NCBI RefSeq assembly: GCF_022399565.1
Contig: NZ_JAJTUT010000002.1
Coordinates: 372,001 to 436,000, forward strand
DNA: 64,000 nt
Source of the DNA: Flavobacterium algicola
Lineage (GTDB): Bacteria; Bacteroidota; Bacteroidia; Flavobacteriales; Flavobacteriaceae
Direction: 5' to 3'
This document shows positions 16,556-24,989 of the stretch, piece after piece (within the stretch, counting starts at the first letter, position 1; each line of letters starts with the position of its first letter). Under the pieces are notes generated by a model, which did no database searches, was not told where the DNA came from, and worked only from the letters and a program-made list of their open reading frames with translations. Both the position numbers and the translations under genes were made by a program.

Positions 16556-16867
16556 TTTTGCTAATTTCTTTCTATCTTGTTCTTCCCAAAAAGCTTTTGA
16601 CTCTTCGGCTTTTTCTATAGCTTCTATGCGTTGGCTTTCTGTGAGTTCTTTGATGGTGTTTTCTTCCCAAGGGAAAGGCCACACTTCATACTCCTCTAAA
16701 TTTCCTTGGTAATGCGGTTTCATTGTAGCGAATAATATTTTTCGTGTAAGTATGAAACGTTCTTTTGAATCCCGATCTTCTTTTTTTCGAAAACCGTTCA
16801 CAGCATTAAAGAATGATCGCGGCGTAAGCTTGTACATCTGGTCGTAGGACATTCCCAATTCACCCAA
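16541..16867 (-). CDS. Tail assembly chaperone, T-frame part (made by -1 frameshift from the upstream gene)
   Basis: The frame ends at 16541 and includes MSYDQMYKLTPRSF, a segment typical of the T half of tail chaperones. There is no good start: the first candidate is TTG, with an ATG at 16852. The frame stays open upstream to at least 16933, with protein-like sequence (SLTWDFLEEIGLGELG) across the end of the G gene. This fits production as a G-T fusion of about 242 residues through the slippery site at 16933-16939. The product would help assemble tail tube protein on the tape measure. Confidence 0.75.
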   Translation of the reverse strand: MGELGMSYDQMYKLTPRSFFNAVNGFRKKEDRDSKERFILTRKILFATMKPHYQGNLEEYEVWPFPWEENTIKELTESQRIEAIEKAEESKAFWEEQDRKKLAKTSEQ

Positions 16868-16893
16868 ACCAATTTCCTCTAGAAAATCCCAGG

Positions 16894-17268
16894 TTAACGA
16901 TTGGTCTTTTTCGTCACTTTCGTGACCTTCGGCTTTCCCTCGCTTGATTTGTTTTGAGGTAGAGACGATACAATAGAAGATGTTAATTGCTCCAGAGCTT
17001 TCGGGTTTTTAAAGAATTCGTCGATCACTTTGATAGTAGATAGATCAACATCATTATTCCCGTTTTCTATCGCTGCAAGTAAAATATCTTCGAGTACATC
17101 TAGTTGCTCAAATGATAGATTATCAACCGAGCCATCTAGGACACCCATGCGAGCAACAACCTCATTAATACCTGGTACATTCCATTTTTTACCAAGAATT
17201 CTAAAAAGACTCAAACCAAATTCTAGTTTGAGTCTTTTGTCTTGAATGTTTAAAATGATTTCGTCCAT
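16894..17268 (-). CDS. Tail assembly chaperone, G-like protein
   Basis: The 124-residue acidic helical protein lies directly downstream of the tail tube genes and upstream of the tape measure, the standard place for the G chaperone. Codons 110-112 read GAG GGA AAG, placing a lambda-type slippery heptamer in frame. After the slip the protein would continue in the T frame; without it, 12 Lys/Thr-rich residues follow to the stop. No sequence family signature was recognised beyond position and length. Confidence 0.75.
   Translation of the reverse strand: MDEIILNIQDKRLKLEFGLSLFRILGKKWNVPGINEVVARMGVLDGSVDNLSFEQLDVLEDILLAAIENGNNDVDLSTIKVIDEFFKNPKALEQLTSSIVSSLPQNKSSEGKPKVTKVTKKTNR
16933..16939 (-). 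promoter_or_regulatory. Slippery heptamer G GGA AAG for -1 ribosomal frameshift
   Basis: On the minus strand GGGAAAG sits in frame with the G gene as G GGA AAG, the same heptamer used by lambda G/GT. The -1 frame is open from here to 16541. A second, weaker run (G AAA AAG) follows about 25 nt downstream. Confidence 0.75.
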
Positions 17269-17269
17269 A

Positions 17270-17689
17270 TTACGCTACTACTTCGGTTACAAAATCACCA
17301 TTCCCTTTGAAAGAGGCATCACCAGTTGCAACACCATTTGTTGGAGCAGAAAGGTTAATGCTTTCGATAAAAGCTTGACCAGATATAATTACATCACCAA
17401 CAATTTCTGTAGTGAATTCAATTGTAGCCTCGGTTCCTGCTTGATAGGTGTCCAATATTTCTTTGGTCCCAACTTGTGTTGCAGAAGCATCTGGCTTATT
17501 GGCTACCAAATAACTAGTTGCTACACCCCAAGTGTAATTACCTGGTGATACTTGCTCACCGTTGGTGTCTTTTGATGCGATAGCATCCATCGTGCGCGAT
17601 GTTGTAAAAGAACAATCTGTTGCATGGAAAACTGTTTTTCCTGCAATACGAATTCTTAGATTTTTTCCAGCATAGGTATTTCCTGCCAT
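17270..17689 (-). CDS. Major tail (tube) protein, short form
   Basis: 139 residues, beta-rich, nearly identical to the first 136 residues of the next gene (about 5 differences). Position before the G chaperone and the conserved tail-tube pattern (RIRIAGKTVFHATDCSF, KDTNGEQVSPGNYTWGV) support a tube role. It would polymerise as rings around the tape measure. It appears to be a recent duplicate lacking the C-terminal domains. Confidence 0.85.
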   Translation of the reverse strand: MAGNTYAGKNLRIRIAGKTVFHATDCSFTTSRTMDAIASKDTNGEQVSPGNYTWGVATSYLVANKPDASATQVGTKEILDTYQAGTEATIEFTTEIVGDVIISGQAFIESINLSAPTNGVATGDASFKGNGDFVTEVVA

Positions 17690-17711
17690 AATTTCTATAT
17701 TTTATTAAAAT

Positions 17712-18689
17712 TTATAATTGCGTTACTTCTAATTCACTTGAAAATTCTGAATATATTCCAGTAACATCTTTTGCTCTCAGTTTCCACAAATTTGTAACTC
17801 CTGAAGTCTGCAACTGTATTAATTGGCCCGTTGAACTACCACCGGCATCTTTAAAAAACACACCGTTTTTATACACTTCATATTTTTCTATATTAGCACC
17901 TACGAATCCATTATTGAATTTTGAACCAGTATAAGTCAAAAAGAAAGAAGTGGCTTTAATATCTGAAGCTACCAAAGCAGATGGAGCTGTAGGAGGTAAG
18001 CCATCCAAAGCAACATTAACCACCGATTGTTGCCCAGTACCACCAGCATTTGTTGCAGAAACAACCATATTCATCACACCCGTTGTAGATGTTCCTGAAA
18101 TCAAGCCAGTTGTACTATTTAATGATAACCCATTAGGTAAACCAGTAACCGCGTATGAATCAGGAGAATTTGTTGCATAAATTTGATATTGAAAAGGTAT
18201 ACCTGCGAAGAAATAAACATTACTAGGTCCATTCATAAAAGGAGCATCTGGTAATTGAGGTAAATCTGAACCGTCAAAAACTTCAACTACAAAATCGCCA
18301 TTCCCTTTGAAAGAGGCATCACCTGTCGCAACACCATTTGTTGGTGCAGAAAGATTAATGCTTTCGATAAAAGCTTGACCAGATATAATTACATCACCAG
18401 CAATTTCTGTAGTGAATTCGATTGTAGCTTCACTTCCTGCTTGGTAGGTGTCCAATATTTCTTTGGTACCAATTTGTGTAGCAGAAGCATCTGGCTTATT
18501 TGCCACCAAATAACTAGTGGCTACACCCCAAGTATAATTACCTGGTGAAACTTGCTCACCATTGGTATCTTTTGATGCGATAGCATCCATCGTTCTCGAT
18601 GTTGTAAAAGAACAATCTGTTGCGTGGAAAACTGTTTTTCCTGCAATACGAATTCTTAGATTTTTTCCAGCATAGGTATTTCCCGCCAT
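17712..18689 (-). CDS. Major tail (tube) protein, long form with Ig-like and FN3-like domains
   Basis: 325 residues. Residues 1-136 match the short tube protein. Residues about 140-225 form a putative Ig domain (FQYQIYATNSPDSYAVTGLP, GLISGTSTTGVMNMVVSATN). Residues about 235-325 form a fibronectin III-like domain (PTAPSALVASDIKATSFFLT, KYEVYKNGVFF, NLWKLRAKDVTG). Such additions decorate the tail surface in lambda gpV and SPP1 gp17.1* and may bind cell-surface sugars. Here the two versions come from separate genes. Expression ratio is not predictable from sequence. Confidence 0.85.
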   Translation of the reverse strand: MAGNTYAGKNLRIRIAGKTVFHATDCSFTTSRTMDAIASKDTNGEQVSPGNYTWGVATSYLVANKPDASATQIGTKEILDTYQAGSEATIEFTTEIAGDVIISGQAFIESINLSAPTNGVATGDASFKGNGDFVVEVFDGSDLPQLPDAPFMNGPSNVYFFAGIPFQYQIYATNSPDSYAVTGLPNGLSLNSTTGLISGTSTTGVMNMVVSATNAGGTGQQSVVNVALDGLPPTAPSALVASDIKATSFFLTYTGSKFNNGFVGANIEKYEVYKNGVFFKDAGGSSTGQLIQLQTSGVTNLWKLRAKDVTGIYSEFSSELEVTQL

Positions 18690-18694
18690 TAATT

Positions 18695-19036
18695 CTATAC
18701 TTTATTAAAATTTATAATTCCGACAAACGATTGATCACTCTCGACAAATTCAATGTCAGAACCTAACCACTCGTATTTTTCTTTGATAATAGGTTTCATT
18801 ACATCTAGAAATTGAGCACATTTCATATAGCCTTCTTTTTCGAAATAAAAAAATAAGCTGCCACTTTGCGCATCGGCATCTTTTGTGAAGCCTGGATCAT
18901 CTTTTACCATGTAATTAGCAAAAGGATAAGGTGATGTCTCGCTAGACACGATAGGCGTTAATCGATCACTCATTACCTCGGTAAATTCGGTTTTCGATAA
19001 TAAAAAAGTAATTAATTCTTGTGCTAATTCAAACAT
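18695..19036 (-). CDS. Tail terminator / completion protein (gpU-like)
   Basis: 113 residues, located between the HK97-gp10-like gene and the tube genes, as tail terminators are. The N-terminal helix (MFELAQELITFLLSKTEF) followed by a mixed alpha/beta core suits the DUF3168/gpU-type fold. It would cap the tail tube at the head-proximal end. Assignment rests on position and size. Confidence 0.65.
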   Translation of the reverse strand: MFELAQELITFLLSKTEFTEVMSDRLTPIVSSETSPYPFANYMVKDDPGFTKDADAQSGSLFFYFEKEGYMKCAQFLDVMKPIIKEKYEWLGSDIEFVESDQSFVGIINFNKV

Positions 19037-19037
19037 A

Positions 19038-19586
19038 TTACGTACTTAATTTATTGATCCTTCTTTGAATGAACTTTGCAAATTGCTGTTCGGCATCTGC
19101 AGTAACATTCCCTTTGGTTTGCTCGTATCCTTTTTCTTGAAAATTAACCCCTTCGACACGGTTCACTTTATTACCGGTACGCTTGTTTGTCACTCTCGCC
19201 AAAACACTCTTTTTACGACCGCTTTTTAATGTCTTTGAACTATTACCCGAATTTCGATAGATATTGTGACCACTATTCACCATGTGACCATACCAACCAT
19301 CATTACCGTTCTTTGCACGTGGACCAACCAATATGGTTGGATTACTAGATTTTGAGGTTATAGTACCAATTGATTTTTGAAGATTTCCAGACGAAATCCT
19401 TTTTCCTCTAGCAACATGCGATTTCTTACTTACTGGTGTAGCAGTCTTGATCGCTCTAACTGTTGGCTTAGCTACCTGGCGCAGGATAAGCAGTACTTCT
19501 TTCTTTTTGTCTTTGTCGTTGGCGAGCAGTTTTACCTTTTCTTTCAGCTCCTCAAACCCCGTTATTTGAACATAAGAATTACTCAT
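19038..19586 (-). CDS. HK97 gp10-like tail component
   Basis: The 182-residue basic protein starts ITGFEELKEKVKLL, a common HK97-gp10 start. The body carries TPVSKKSHVARGKR and WYGHMVNSGHNIY, matching the family's conserved KTATP and WY..FVE.G region. It acts in head-tail joining or tail completion. It overlaps the head-tail adaptor gene by 8 nt. Confidence 0.85.
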   Translation of the reverse strand: MSNSYVQITGFEELKEKVKLLANDKDKKKEVLLILRQVAKPTVRAIKTATPVSKKSHVARGKRISSGNLQKSIGTITSKSSNPTILVGPRAKNGNDGWYGHMVNSGHNIYRNSGNSSKTLKSGRKKSVLARVTNKRTGNKVNRVEGVNFQEKGYEQTKGNVTADAEQQFAKFIQRRINKLST

Positions 19587-19905
19587 AATTTTTTACTATT
19601 AATTGTAAGTGTGTACGGCCAATAGGAATAACATTGACTACATCATAGGTAACGCCATCATCGATTAATGCCAATTTGTTTTTGAGCGCTTTTACTTCGC
19701 TATTTAATCGAATGGTATATTTTCTGTTTACCAAGTATCGGATTTTACCCTCTACATCTTCGCCTCCAGATATATCTTCCATCTTAGCATACGGGTTGCA
19801 CACTACTACCTGAGTTTTTTGTTCTTCATTTAGTTCGTTACGAGTTGATTCAAATCTTACAATTTGGATCAATACATTCAGTTGTCCGATGAAAGGTTTA
19901 TCCAT
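19579..19905 (-). CDS. Head-tail adaptor / head closure protein
   Basis: The 108-residue beta-rich protein is of the phage head-tail joining type (SPP1 gp16-like). It has a small barrel with the conserved order: N-terminal LNVLIQIVRFES, central acidic loop, then KYTIRLNSEVKALKNKLALI and C-terminal DVVNVIPIGRTHLQL. It joins the connector to the tail. Position between connector and gp10 fits. Confidence 0.8.
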   Translation of the reverse strand: MDKPFIGQLNVLIQIVRFESTRNELNEEQKTQVVVCNPYAKMEDISGGEDVEGKIRYLVNRKYTIRLNSEVKALKNKLALIDDGVTYDVVNVIPIGRTHLQLIVKNYE

Positions 19906-19907
19906 GA

Positions 19908-20471
19908 TTAATAGTTTCGGTATGCTCGAAGCAAGTTGTTTACAATTGAATTGTTGCCCTGGTCTCGATCTTCACGACGCTCATAAAAATCTCCGATACG
20001 CAATTTGATTGCTTGTAAAATAGGAGTAGGGCAAGTCTCGGCAGTAAAGCCTTGCGAGATTGTTACAATAACAGCATCATCACGATTGGATAATGCTGGA
20101 TTAATTGCAAATTTAATTTCTGAGCACCCCAAAATACTACTATTTCTAAGCTTGTAATGCTCCGGTTCTAGGACTACAGGCACATCTACGTCTCCTCCAA
20201 AAGGATAATATTCTATTTTGGCAATAGTATCGTTATCATAATTGCGCTCGTACACTATTTTGTCAAAATTTGAACATTCTAAAATCAAATCCCTTTGTGC
20301 GATAGAACGATTGATAAAGTTTTGACAAGCCACTTGTGCAGCATCATTGTAAGCCATAATTAATTCGTCTTGATCTTCAAAATCAAGTTCGATGTTTAAT
20401 TGTTTTTTACACTGGTCCAGCGTAAGCAGTGGCGCCGTAGCGGTTGTATTATAATAAAAAATATTTGCCAT
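19908..20471 (-). CDS. Head-tail connector protein (gp6/gp15-like)
   Basis: 187 residues from the preferred ATG at 20471 (MANIFYYNTTATAPLLTL). A longer in-frame start would overlap the previous gene. The pattern LTLDQCKKQLNIELDFEDQDELI and the C-terminal helix ILQAIKLRIGDFYERRED are typical of phage connector proteins that stack under the portal ring. It is followed by the adaptor gene after 2 nt. Confidence 0.85.
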   Translation of the reverse strand: MANIFYYNTTATAPLLTLDQCKKQLNIELDFEDQDELIMAYNDAAQVACQNFINRSIAQRDLILECSNFDKIVYERNYDNDTIAKIEYYPFGGDVDVPVVLEPEHYKLRNSSILGCSEIKFAINPALSNRDDAVIVTISQGFTAETCPTPILQAIKLRIGDFYERREDRDQGNNSIVNNLLRAYRNY

Positions 20472-20481
20472 TGTAGTTGAT

Positions 20482-20826
20482 TTATTTTCCAATTCTGAAA
20501 TAACCCGCTTCTTCAAGTTCTAGTGCTTGCAACTCAGGTAACGATGCTTTCTCGCCCACATTGTACGCTAGATTGTAGCGTCCTGTTGGTGATACAATGA
20601 AGACACCTTTTACAAGCTTTCCCTTTGGTTTTGGGTCGGCTGCAGGAGCTTTTAAAAGTTCGGCATCAAGCAATGATAAAGCATCATCTACTTTTTTTTG
20701 CGCTTCGGCTTTTACTTCATCAGTAGCATCATCTGCAACTGCTTTTTGATCTGCAACAGCTTGCTCATAAGCTGTATTTAATGCAACCACCGCTTCGGTG
20801 GTTGCATTGTTTTTATTGTTTGCCAT
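20482..20826 (-). CDS. Small head-region protein of unknown function
   Basis: 114 residues. The first half is Ala/Asp/Lys-rich and helical (TAYEQAVADQKAVADD). The C-terminal half is a small compact domain ending GYFRIGK. It lies between capsid and connector, where minor head proteins occur. No family was recognised. Confidence 0.65.
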   Translation of the reverse strand: MANNKNNATTEAVVALNTAYEQAVADQKAVADDATDEVKAEAQKKVDDALSLLDAELLKAPAADPKPKGKLVKGVFIVSPTGRYNLAYNVGEKASLPELQALELEEAGYFRIGK

Positions 20827-20836
20827 AGTTCTAGTA

Positions 20837-22132
20837 TTAAACTGTGATTAAACCTTTTACAACAGAGAATGATTGAGGTTGTTTTACTAAAACATCCAAG
20901 AATACATTTACAGTGATCTCAATAAGACCTTCTTTCTTACGAGAGAATTCATCTACAGAGAAATCCATGTAACCCCATTGGTTAATTAATAATTGTGTCC
21001 AGTCGCCAAAAACAGCAGCAGAAAGTCCGGTACCTGTTCCTTTTACTAAGTTTGAAGGAATATGGTTTGAAGTTACAGAAGGCCATCCGTTTACTTCACC
21101 TGTTCTACTATCCATGATATACCCTAGGTCACCCGCTTCATGTTTCGTTTTCTTTAACTTACCACGTGTTTTAGGATTCATTACATACGCCATTTTTGCT
21201 GCGCTTGCATTGTTTACAAAAATTGCCGTCTCTAAATCTACCATCATAGACCATGTAGCAGCAGAACCATTTGCATCTGTAGCAACAGTATTTGTTCCTG
21301 ATACATTTAAAACTCCCATTGGTTGCCCAACTCCAGAACCATTAATTGCAGCTGCATCAATTGCATTCTCGATGGCTGCATTAATTTCTTTTGCAGTATA
21401 TGCCTCTAAATCGATAGAAGATTGCATTAAGTTTTGTAATGAAATTGGCACTGTAACTGCTAATCTTTTTGGAATAGAATCTACAAAACCGTAAACATTT
21501 ACAGTTTCGTCAACTTCATCAATCTCACCTTCCCAAGTTGCAACAATACCACCTTGATTTTTTGGGTAACGAAGATTACCAGTTAAACCTGATTGGTAAA
21601 CAGCACCTAATTTTTTCATTAAAGGTTCTGGACGTAAGAAATCGATTGGTGCTTTTAAATCTGTAGCAACCAACGCGCCACCGTTTACACCACCATTCTC
21701 TGTTACAGTTTGCGCCGCTCTAGTTTCTAATGCAAAACCAGATACACCAATACCCATTACAGCCGCTACACCCGATGCTCTTTGATGCATTTCAAGTTCA
21801 GCACCTTCTAAATTCACACCACCATTAATCATTTGTGAACGAATTGCACGGTGTAAAGAGAATACTGGTTTCTTTGGATCAGCATTTCTTTGCTCACCTT
21901 CTGGCTTAAAGCTTGTTGGCTCAGAACCACCCAATGAACGTTGGTTTTCTTCTAAGGTTTCGGCGATTCCGATTTCAGCAGTTAAACCTTCGATTTCGGT
22001 TTGCAACGATCTAAAAGAGGTTGTTTCTTCGGCATTCAAAGAGCGTTTCTCTGTTGTTGCCAAAGTTGTTACTTCTTGTTGAGCTGCAATCTTTTGAGCT
22101 CTTTCTTGTTTTAATTCAGCAGATTTTTTCAT
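20837..22132 (-). CDS. Major capsid protein, HK97 family
   Basis: 431 residues. Residues 1-75 form a charged helical delta domain that acts as scaffold and is removed by the protease. The HK97-fold body follows, with typical segments GALVATDLKAPIDFLRP, WEGEIDEVDE and MAYVMNPKTRGKLKK and the C-terminal QSFSVVKG. It directly follows the protease gene (6-nt gap). The shell is made of many copies of the processed form. Confidence 0.95.
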   Translation of the reverse strand: MKKSAELKQERAQKIAAQQEVTTLATTEKRSLNAEETTSFRSLQTEIEGLTAEIGIAETLEENQRSLGGSEPTSFKPEGEQRNADPKKPVFSLHRAIRSQMINGGVNLEGAELEMHQRASGVAAVMGIGVSGFALETRAAQTVTENGGVNGGALVATDLKAPIDFLRPEPLMKKLGAVYQSGLTGNLRYPKNQGGIVATWEGEIDEVDETVNVYGFVDSIPKRLAVTVPISLQNLMQSSIDLEAYTAKEINAAIENAIDAAAINGSGVGQPMGVLNVSGTNTVATDANGSAATWSMMVDLETAIFVNNASAAKMAYVMNPKTRGKLKKTKHEAGDLGYIMDSRTGEVNGWPSVTSNHIPSNLVKGTGTGLSAAVFGDWTQLLINQWGYMDFSVDEFSRKKEGLIEITVNVFLDVLVKQPQSFSVVKGLITV

Positions 22133-22138
22133 TTGCTT

Positions 22139-22771
22139 TTATAAATTTTGATTAATAATTAATTGAGCGTCAAAAGCGTTGAGCTCTTTATTGTTGTCTG
22201 AACGTGCTTCGCTAGGCTCAGCAGGTGCAGGAAATTCTTTTTTGATAATGCCACGAATTTCTTCAATGGTTTGCGCTTCTCTTTTCAAAGCCTCAGGATT
22301 AGAACCTAATGGCACGATGGACCATTCTAATAACTCTTGTTCGTCGAAGTAGATTAATTCTCTATCTTCACCTAATTTTTCGTCACCCCAATGTCCTTTT
22401 TTTGGATTAGCCCCGATGGATGCCATTCTCAAAGTACCGTTTTGAACTTTTCGCCAAACTTTTTCGGCAACCGGATTATCTTCAGCACTTTCGAACTTAA
22501 CAACAGCAATCAATTGATTACCATCAACACGGACGGTCGATGTACCAATAATCATATCGGGATTATCTGAGTATGACTTGTGAGCATAAAAAACAATCGG
22601 ATTGTTCTCATATCTCTTTAAGTCCCAACCGCCAATTTTAAAAACGGTACCGTATGTATCTGGTGCCTCGGTAGAGATCACAAATTCGGCTTCACGGTTT
22701 TCTTTGTTCGAATCAGACAAAGCACGAACTACAGCCTCACGGATTACGGGTTTATTTATTTCAATTTCCAT
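22139..22771 (-). CDS. Prohead maturation protease, HK97 family
   Basis: 210 residues. The protease fold is recognisable by DTYGTVFKIGGWDLKRY, the histidine in IVFYAHKS (about residue 64) and the serine in LRMASIGA, followed by EWSIVPLGSNPEAL. It cleaves the capsid delta domain and itself during head maturation. Its start overlaps the portal gene's end by 11 nt. Confidence 0.9.
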   Translation of the reverse strand: MEIEINKPVIREAVVRALSDSNKENREAEFVISTEAPDTYGTVFKIGGWDLKRYENNPIVFYAHKSYSDNPDMIIGTSTVRVDGNQLIAVVKFESAEDNPVAEKVWRKVQNGTLRMASIGANPKKGHWGDEKLGEDRELIYFDEQELLEWSIVPLGSNPEALKREAQTIEEIRGIIKKEFPAPAEPSEARSDNNKELNAFDAQLIINQNL

Positions 22772-23990
22772 CTTTAGGAGGGTTTATTTGATTTGCAATT
22801 TGCTTTTCTGTCCATTCGTTTGTTGGTGTCAAGAATTCGTTTAGCAATTCTGGACCATCATTCATATCTTCATATTGGCGTGCTTCATTTCGAGACATAA
22901 CACCACAGTATACCATGGCAGATATCCATTGTGCACGTGATTTGATATCGGCACGCAAGAGAACATTCATATTCCCACGGATATAATAACCCGATTCTAA
23001 TTCTTTGCTTGTGAATAGCTTTTTTGCGTATTCCTGCTCAAAATTGGTAATGTGCGGTTGAATAGTATCTGAGGCGTGATCTAATGTTTGCTGCTCAATA
23101 TTATTGTTGGTAGACTGCTTTAATGACTTGATTTTGTGCGGTGCAATATTGAACATACGGGCAATTTCTTCGATAGAAAAAGCTTGTGTTTCAATGATTT
23201 GCATTTCTTGTGGTGTGATATTGATTGGTTGAAATTTGAAACCATCATCTAACACGACTACACGATCAGGCGATTTTTCGCCCATTGCCTTTTTCCAGCC
23301 TTCTATAATTTTATCTTTTCCTTTGTCGACTGTTTTTTCTGTAGAAATTACTCCTTGACGAACTCCTTTGTTTGCAAAATTGGTAGCCGAAAATGTTTGT
23401 ACTTCGATTGCTAGTCCTAACTGCTGAGCACCATAAGTGATGGCACCCATACCTACGATTCCGTCATGGGAGAAGTTTTTAAAATGCAATACCTCTGAAG
23501 ACAGTAAAGGCTGGTCATAGCCTTGAATGTAATACAGGAGATCACCGTTTTTTTTGCGGATATCTTGTACTTTTTCCCAATTGATAAAAATAGTTTCTAT
23601 TGGTTGCCCTACACTGTTGTTCACGATTCTAGCCAGTGCATTACCTCGTAGTAACAACGACATTCCCATTGTTTTGCGGAAGATAAAAGTTGTCATTAAG
23701 CCATTTGGCGCAAACGAAACAAGCCTGTGCGCTGGATGATTGGGTTGCGATTCGCGATTTGAACCTACTTTTTTGTTTACCGAGAATGGTATTTTTGCAA
23801 TGTCGTTTGAGATTTGATCTACTGCATTGTAAACCGCCGTGAGGGTTAGCGATTTTTTGTAATTTACGGAAGAATTCCCGCCATTACCAAACGAAAAAAG
23901 ACCTCCTAAACCGCCCATATAGGAACCATCTCTGGAAGCGCTTCGTTTTTGTGAAGCAAACATATCGCTAAAAGCACCGTTTAAACTCAT
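22761..23990 (-). CDS. Portal protein, HK97 family
   Basis: 409 residues with typical portal landmarks: LTAVYNAVDQISNDIAKIPF near the N-terminus, LLLRGNALARIV, LHFKNFSHDGIVGMGAI, and the stem-helix region IARMFNIAPHKIKSL. The dodecameric portal is the channel for DNA packaging and exit. It heads the portal-protease-capsid set. Confidence 0.95.
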   Translation of the reverse strand: MSLNGAFSDMFASQKRSASRDGSYMGGLGGLFSFGNGGNSSVNYKKSLTLTAVYNAVDQISNDIAKIPFSVNKKVGSNRESQPNHPAHRLVSFAPNGLMTTFIFRKTMGMSLLLRGNALARIVNNSVGQPIETIFINWEKVQDIRKKNGDLLYYIQGYDQPLLSSEVLHFKNFSHDGIVGMGAITYGAQQLGLAIEVQTFSATNFANKGVRQGVISTEKTVDKGKDKIIEGWKKAMGEKSPDRVVVLDDGFKFQPINITPQEMQIIETQAFSIEEIARMFNIAPHKIKSLKQSTNNNIEQQTLDHASDTIQPHITNFEQEYAKKLFTSKELESGYYIRGNMNVLLRADIKSRAQWISAMVYCGVMSRNEARQYEDMNDGPELLNEFLTPTNEWTEKQIANQINPPKDGN

Positions 23991-24067
23991 TTTACCGTTG
24001 TATTTTGGGTAAAATTAGAGTTGTAACGGTGCTTAATTGGTTAAAGATTTTAACTTTCTATTTTTAT

Positions 24068-24220
24068 TTAAAATTTATAAAACCATTCGTCTTTGTGTTT
24101 TTCGAAGGTGTATTTTAGTTTTCCTACTGCCACGCTCACCGTGGGCGCGTTGTAGGTTTTGGCTTTAGGTAGCATTTTTATTGCCTTGGCTATGTTTTCG
24201 GCTTTTAATTGTTCTTGCAT
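24068..24220 (-). CDS. 50-residue hypothetical protein
   Basis: The frame from ATG 24220 to TAA 24068 encodes a basic peptide (MQEQLKAENIAKAIKMLP ... FEKHKDEWFYKF). Regular hydrophobic spacing suggests a real helical/beta mini-protein. It lies between the portal gene and cassette-like site A. Function unknown. Confidence 0.5.
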   Translation of the reverse strand: MQEQLKAENIAKAIKMLPKAKTYNAPTVSVAVGKLKYTFEKHKDEWFYKF

Positions 24221-24264
24221 AGGTGTTTTTTTTACCGCTAGGATGCTAGGGATTGGGTTTATTT

Positions 24265-24335
24265 ATAACTTGCTCTAGTAGCTATTTGCCTAATTTTGTT
24301 ATCGAGTAGGCAAACAACTGCTAGCTGACAGTTAT
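24265..24335 (-). repeat. attC-like imperfect palindrome, site A
   Basis: Outer boxes ATAACT (24265-24270) and AGTTAT-type (24330-24335) enclose 18-bp arms (24275-24292, 24307-24324) that pair at 15 of 18 positions around a 14-nt loop. It begins within 10 nt of the stop of the 24344-24559 gene. Its arms recur separately at sites C and E. Confidence 0.6.
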
Positions 24336-24343
24336 CAGTAATG

Positions 24344-24559
24344 CTACGTGTTACTGGTAATATGGTCTTTAAATATTGAAATAAGTTCTTCCCTTGTTTT
24401 AGGGTTTTCATTGTAATCCGAATCGCAAGTACTCCTGTATCTGCCATCACGCCATTTATAGTTTTCAGAACCTGCGTAAAATTGTATCTCTGGAGTTGAT
24501 TTTATTAATTTTTCAATATCTCCTCCTATTTGTTCAGCAATTTGTGTTGTTATATTCAT
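24344..24559 (-). CDS. 71-residue hypothetical protein in a cassette-like slot
   Basis: Encodes a soluble, acidic protein with a WRDGRYRST motif and a C-terminal helix. It is flanked by palindromic sites B (upstream) and A (downstream). The overlapping open frame 24259-24450 is a shadow. Function unknown. Confidence 0.55.
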   Translation of the reverse strand: MNITTQIAEQIGGDIEKLIKSTPEIQFYAGSENYKWRDGRYRSTCDSDYNENPKTREELISIFKDHITSNT

Positions 24560-24594
24560 TTTGATAATTTTAGAATCCGAAAAAGCACTACTGG

Positions 24595-24722
24595 TAACAC
24601 TCGTTTTGTGCTATTACGGCAATTTTAGTTAATATTAAATTTTGTTGTTACTTTCGTATTTTCGGTAGCCGAAAATACTCGTTTCGCTTAGTGCCGTAAC
24701 ATCACAAAGCGATTCTGCGTTA
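24595..24722 (-). repeat. attC-like imperfect palindrome, site B
   Basis: Box-to-box distance from TAAC (24595-24598) to GTTA (24719-24722) is 128 nt. Inner arms 24601-24621 and 24692-24712 pair at 18 of 21 positions. The terminal part holds its own perfect 10-bp hairpin (24656-24665 / 24669-24678). Flanking CTACT/AGTAG extends the symmetry. It starts within 10 nt of the 24732 gene's stop. The size and the nested imperfect arms match integron attC layout. Confidence 0.6.
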
Positions 24723-24731
24723 GTAGCAAGA

Positions 24732-24926
24732 CTACGTTTTATCTTTAATGATAATCATTCCATCAATAATGTCAAATTTATTTCCGTAAGGTAATTTTAT
24801 TATTGTTTGATTATTTTCTGAAATAATATGAAGTTCAGTATTTAACTGTGTATCTAGTAATATTTCATTTGGTGTTTGCTCGTGAGCAACATCAGCTAAT
24901 TGTATTAATCTAATTTGTCTTGGCAT
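24732..24926 (-). CDS. 64-residue hypothetical protein in a cassette-like slot
   Basis: A small soluble protein (MPRQIRLIQLADVAHEQTP) with a beta-rich C-terminal half (IIKLPYGNKFDIIDGMIIIK). It lies between half-site C and palindrome B. Function unknown. Confidence 0.55.
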   Translation of the reverse strand: MPRQIRLIQLADVAHEQTPNEILLDTQLNTELHIISENNQTIIKLPYGNKFDIIDGMIIIKDKT

Positions 24927-24967
24927 TTTATGTTTTTTTTAATTAATATTTAGTTTTTAAAATCCGT

Positions 24968-24989
24968 CCAGCTACTAACTGACAGTTAT
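24968..24989 (-). repeat. attC-like half site C
   Basis: 21 bp (24969-24989) match the right arm of site A (24315-24335) at 18 positions, including ACTGACAGTTAT. The TAA stop of the DUF551 gene is part of the box. The other arm is missing, so it may be a truncated site. Confidence 0.5.

Noticed and set aside
24259..24450. 63-codon minus-strand open frame over site A
   Set aside because: It runs through the palindrome and overlaps a better gene in another frame.
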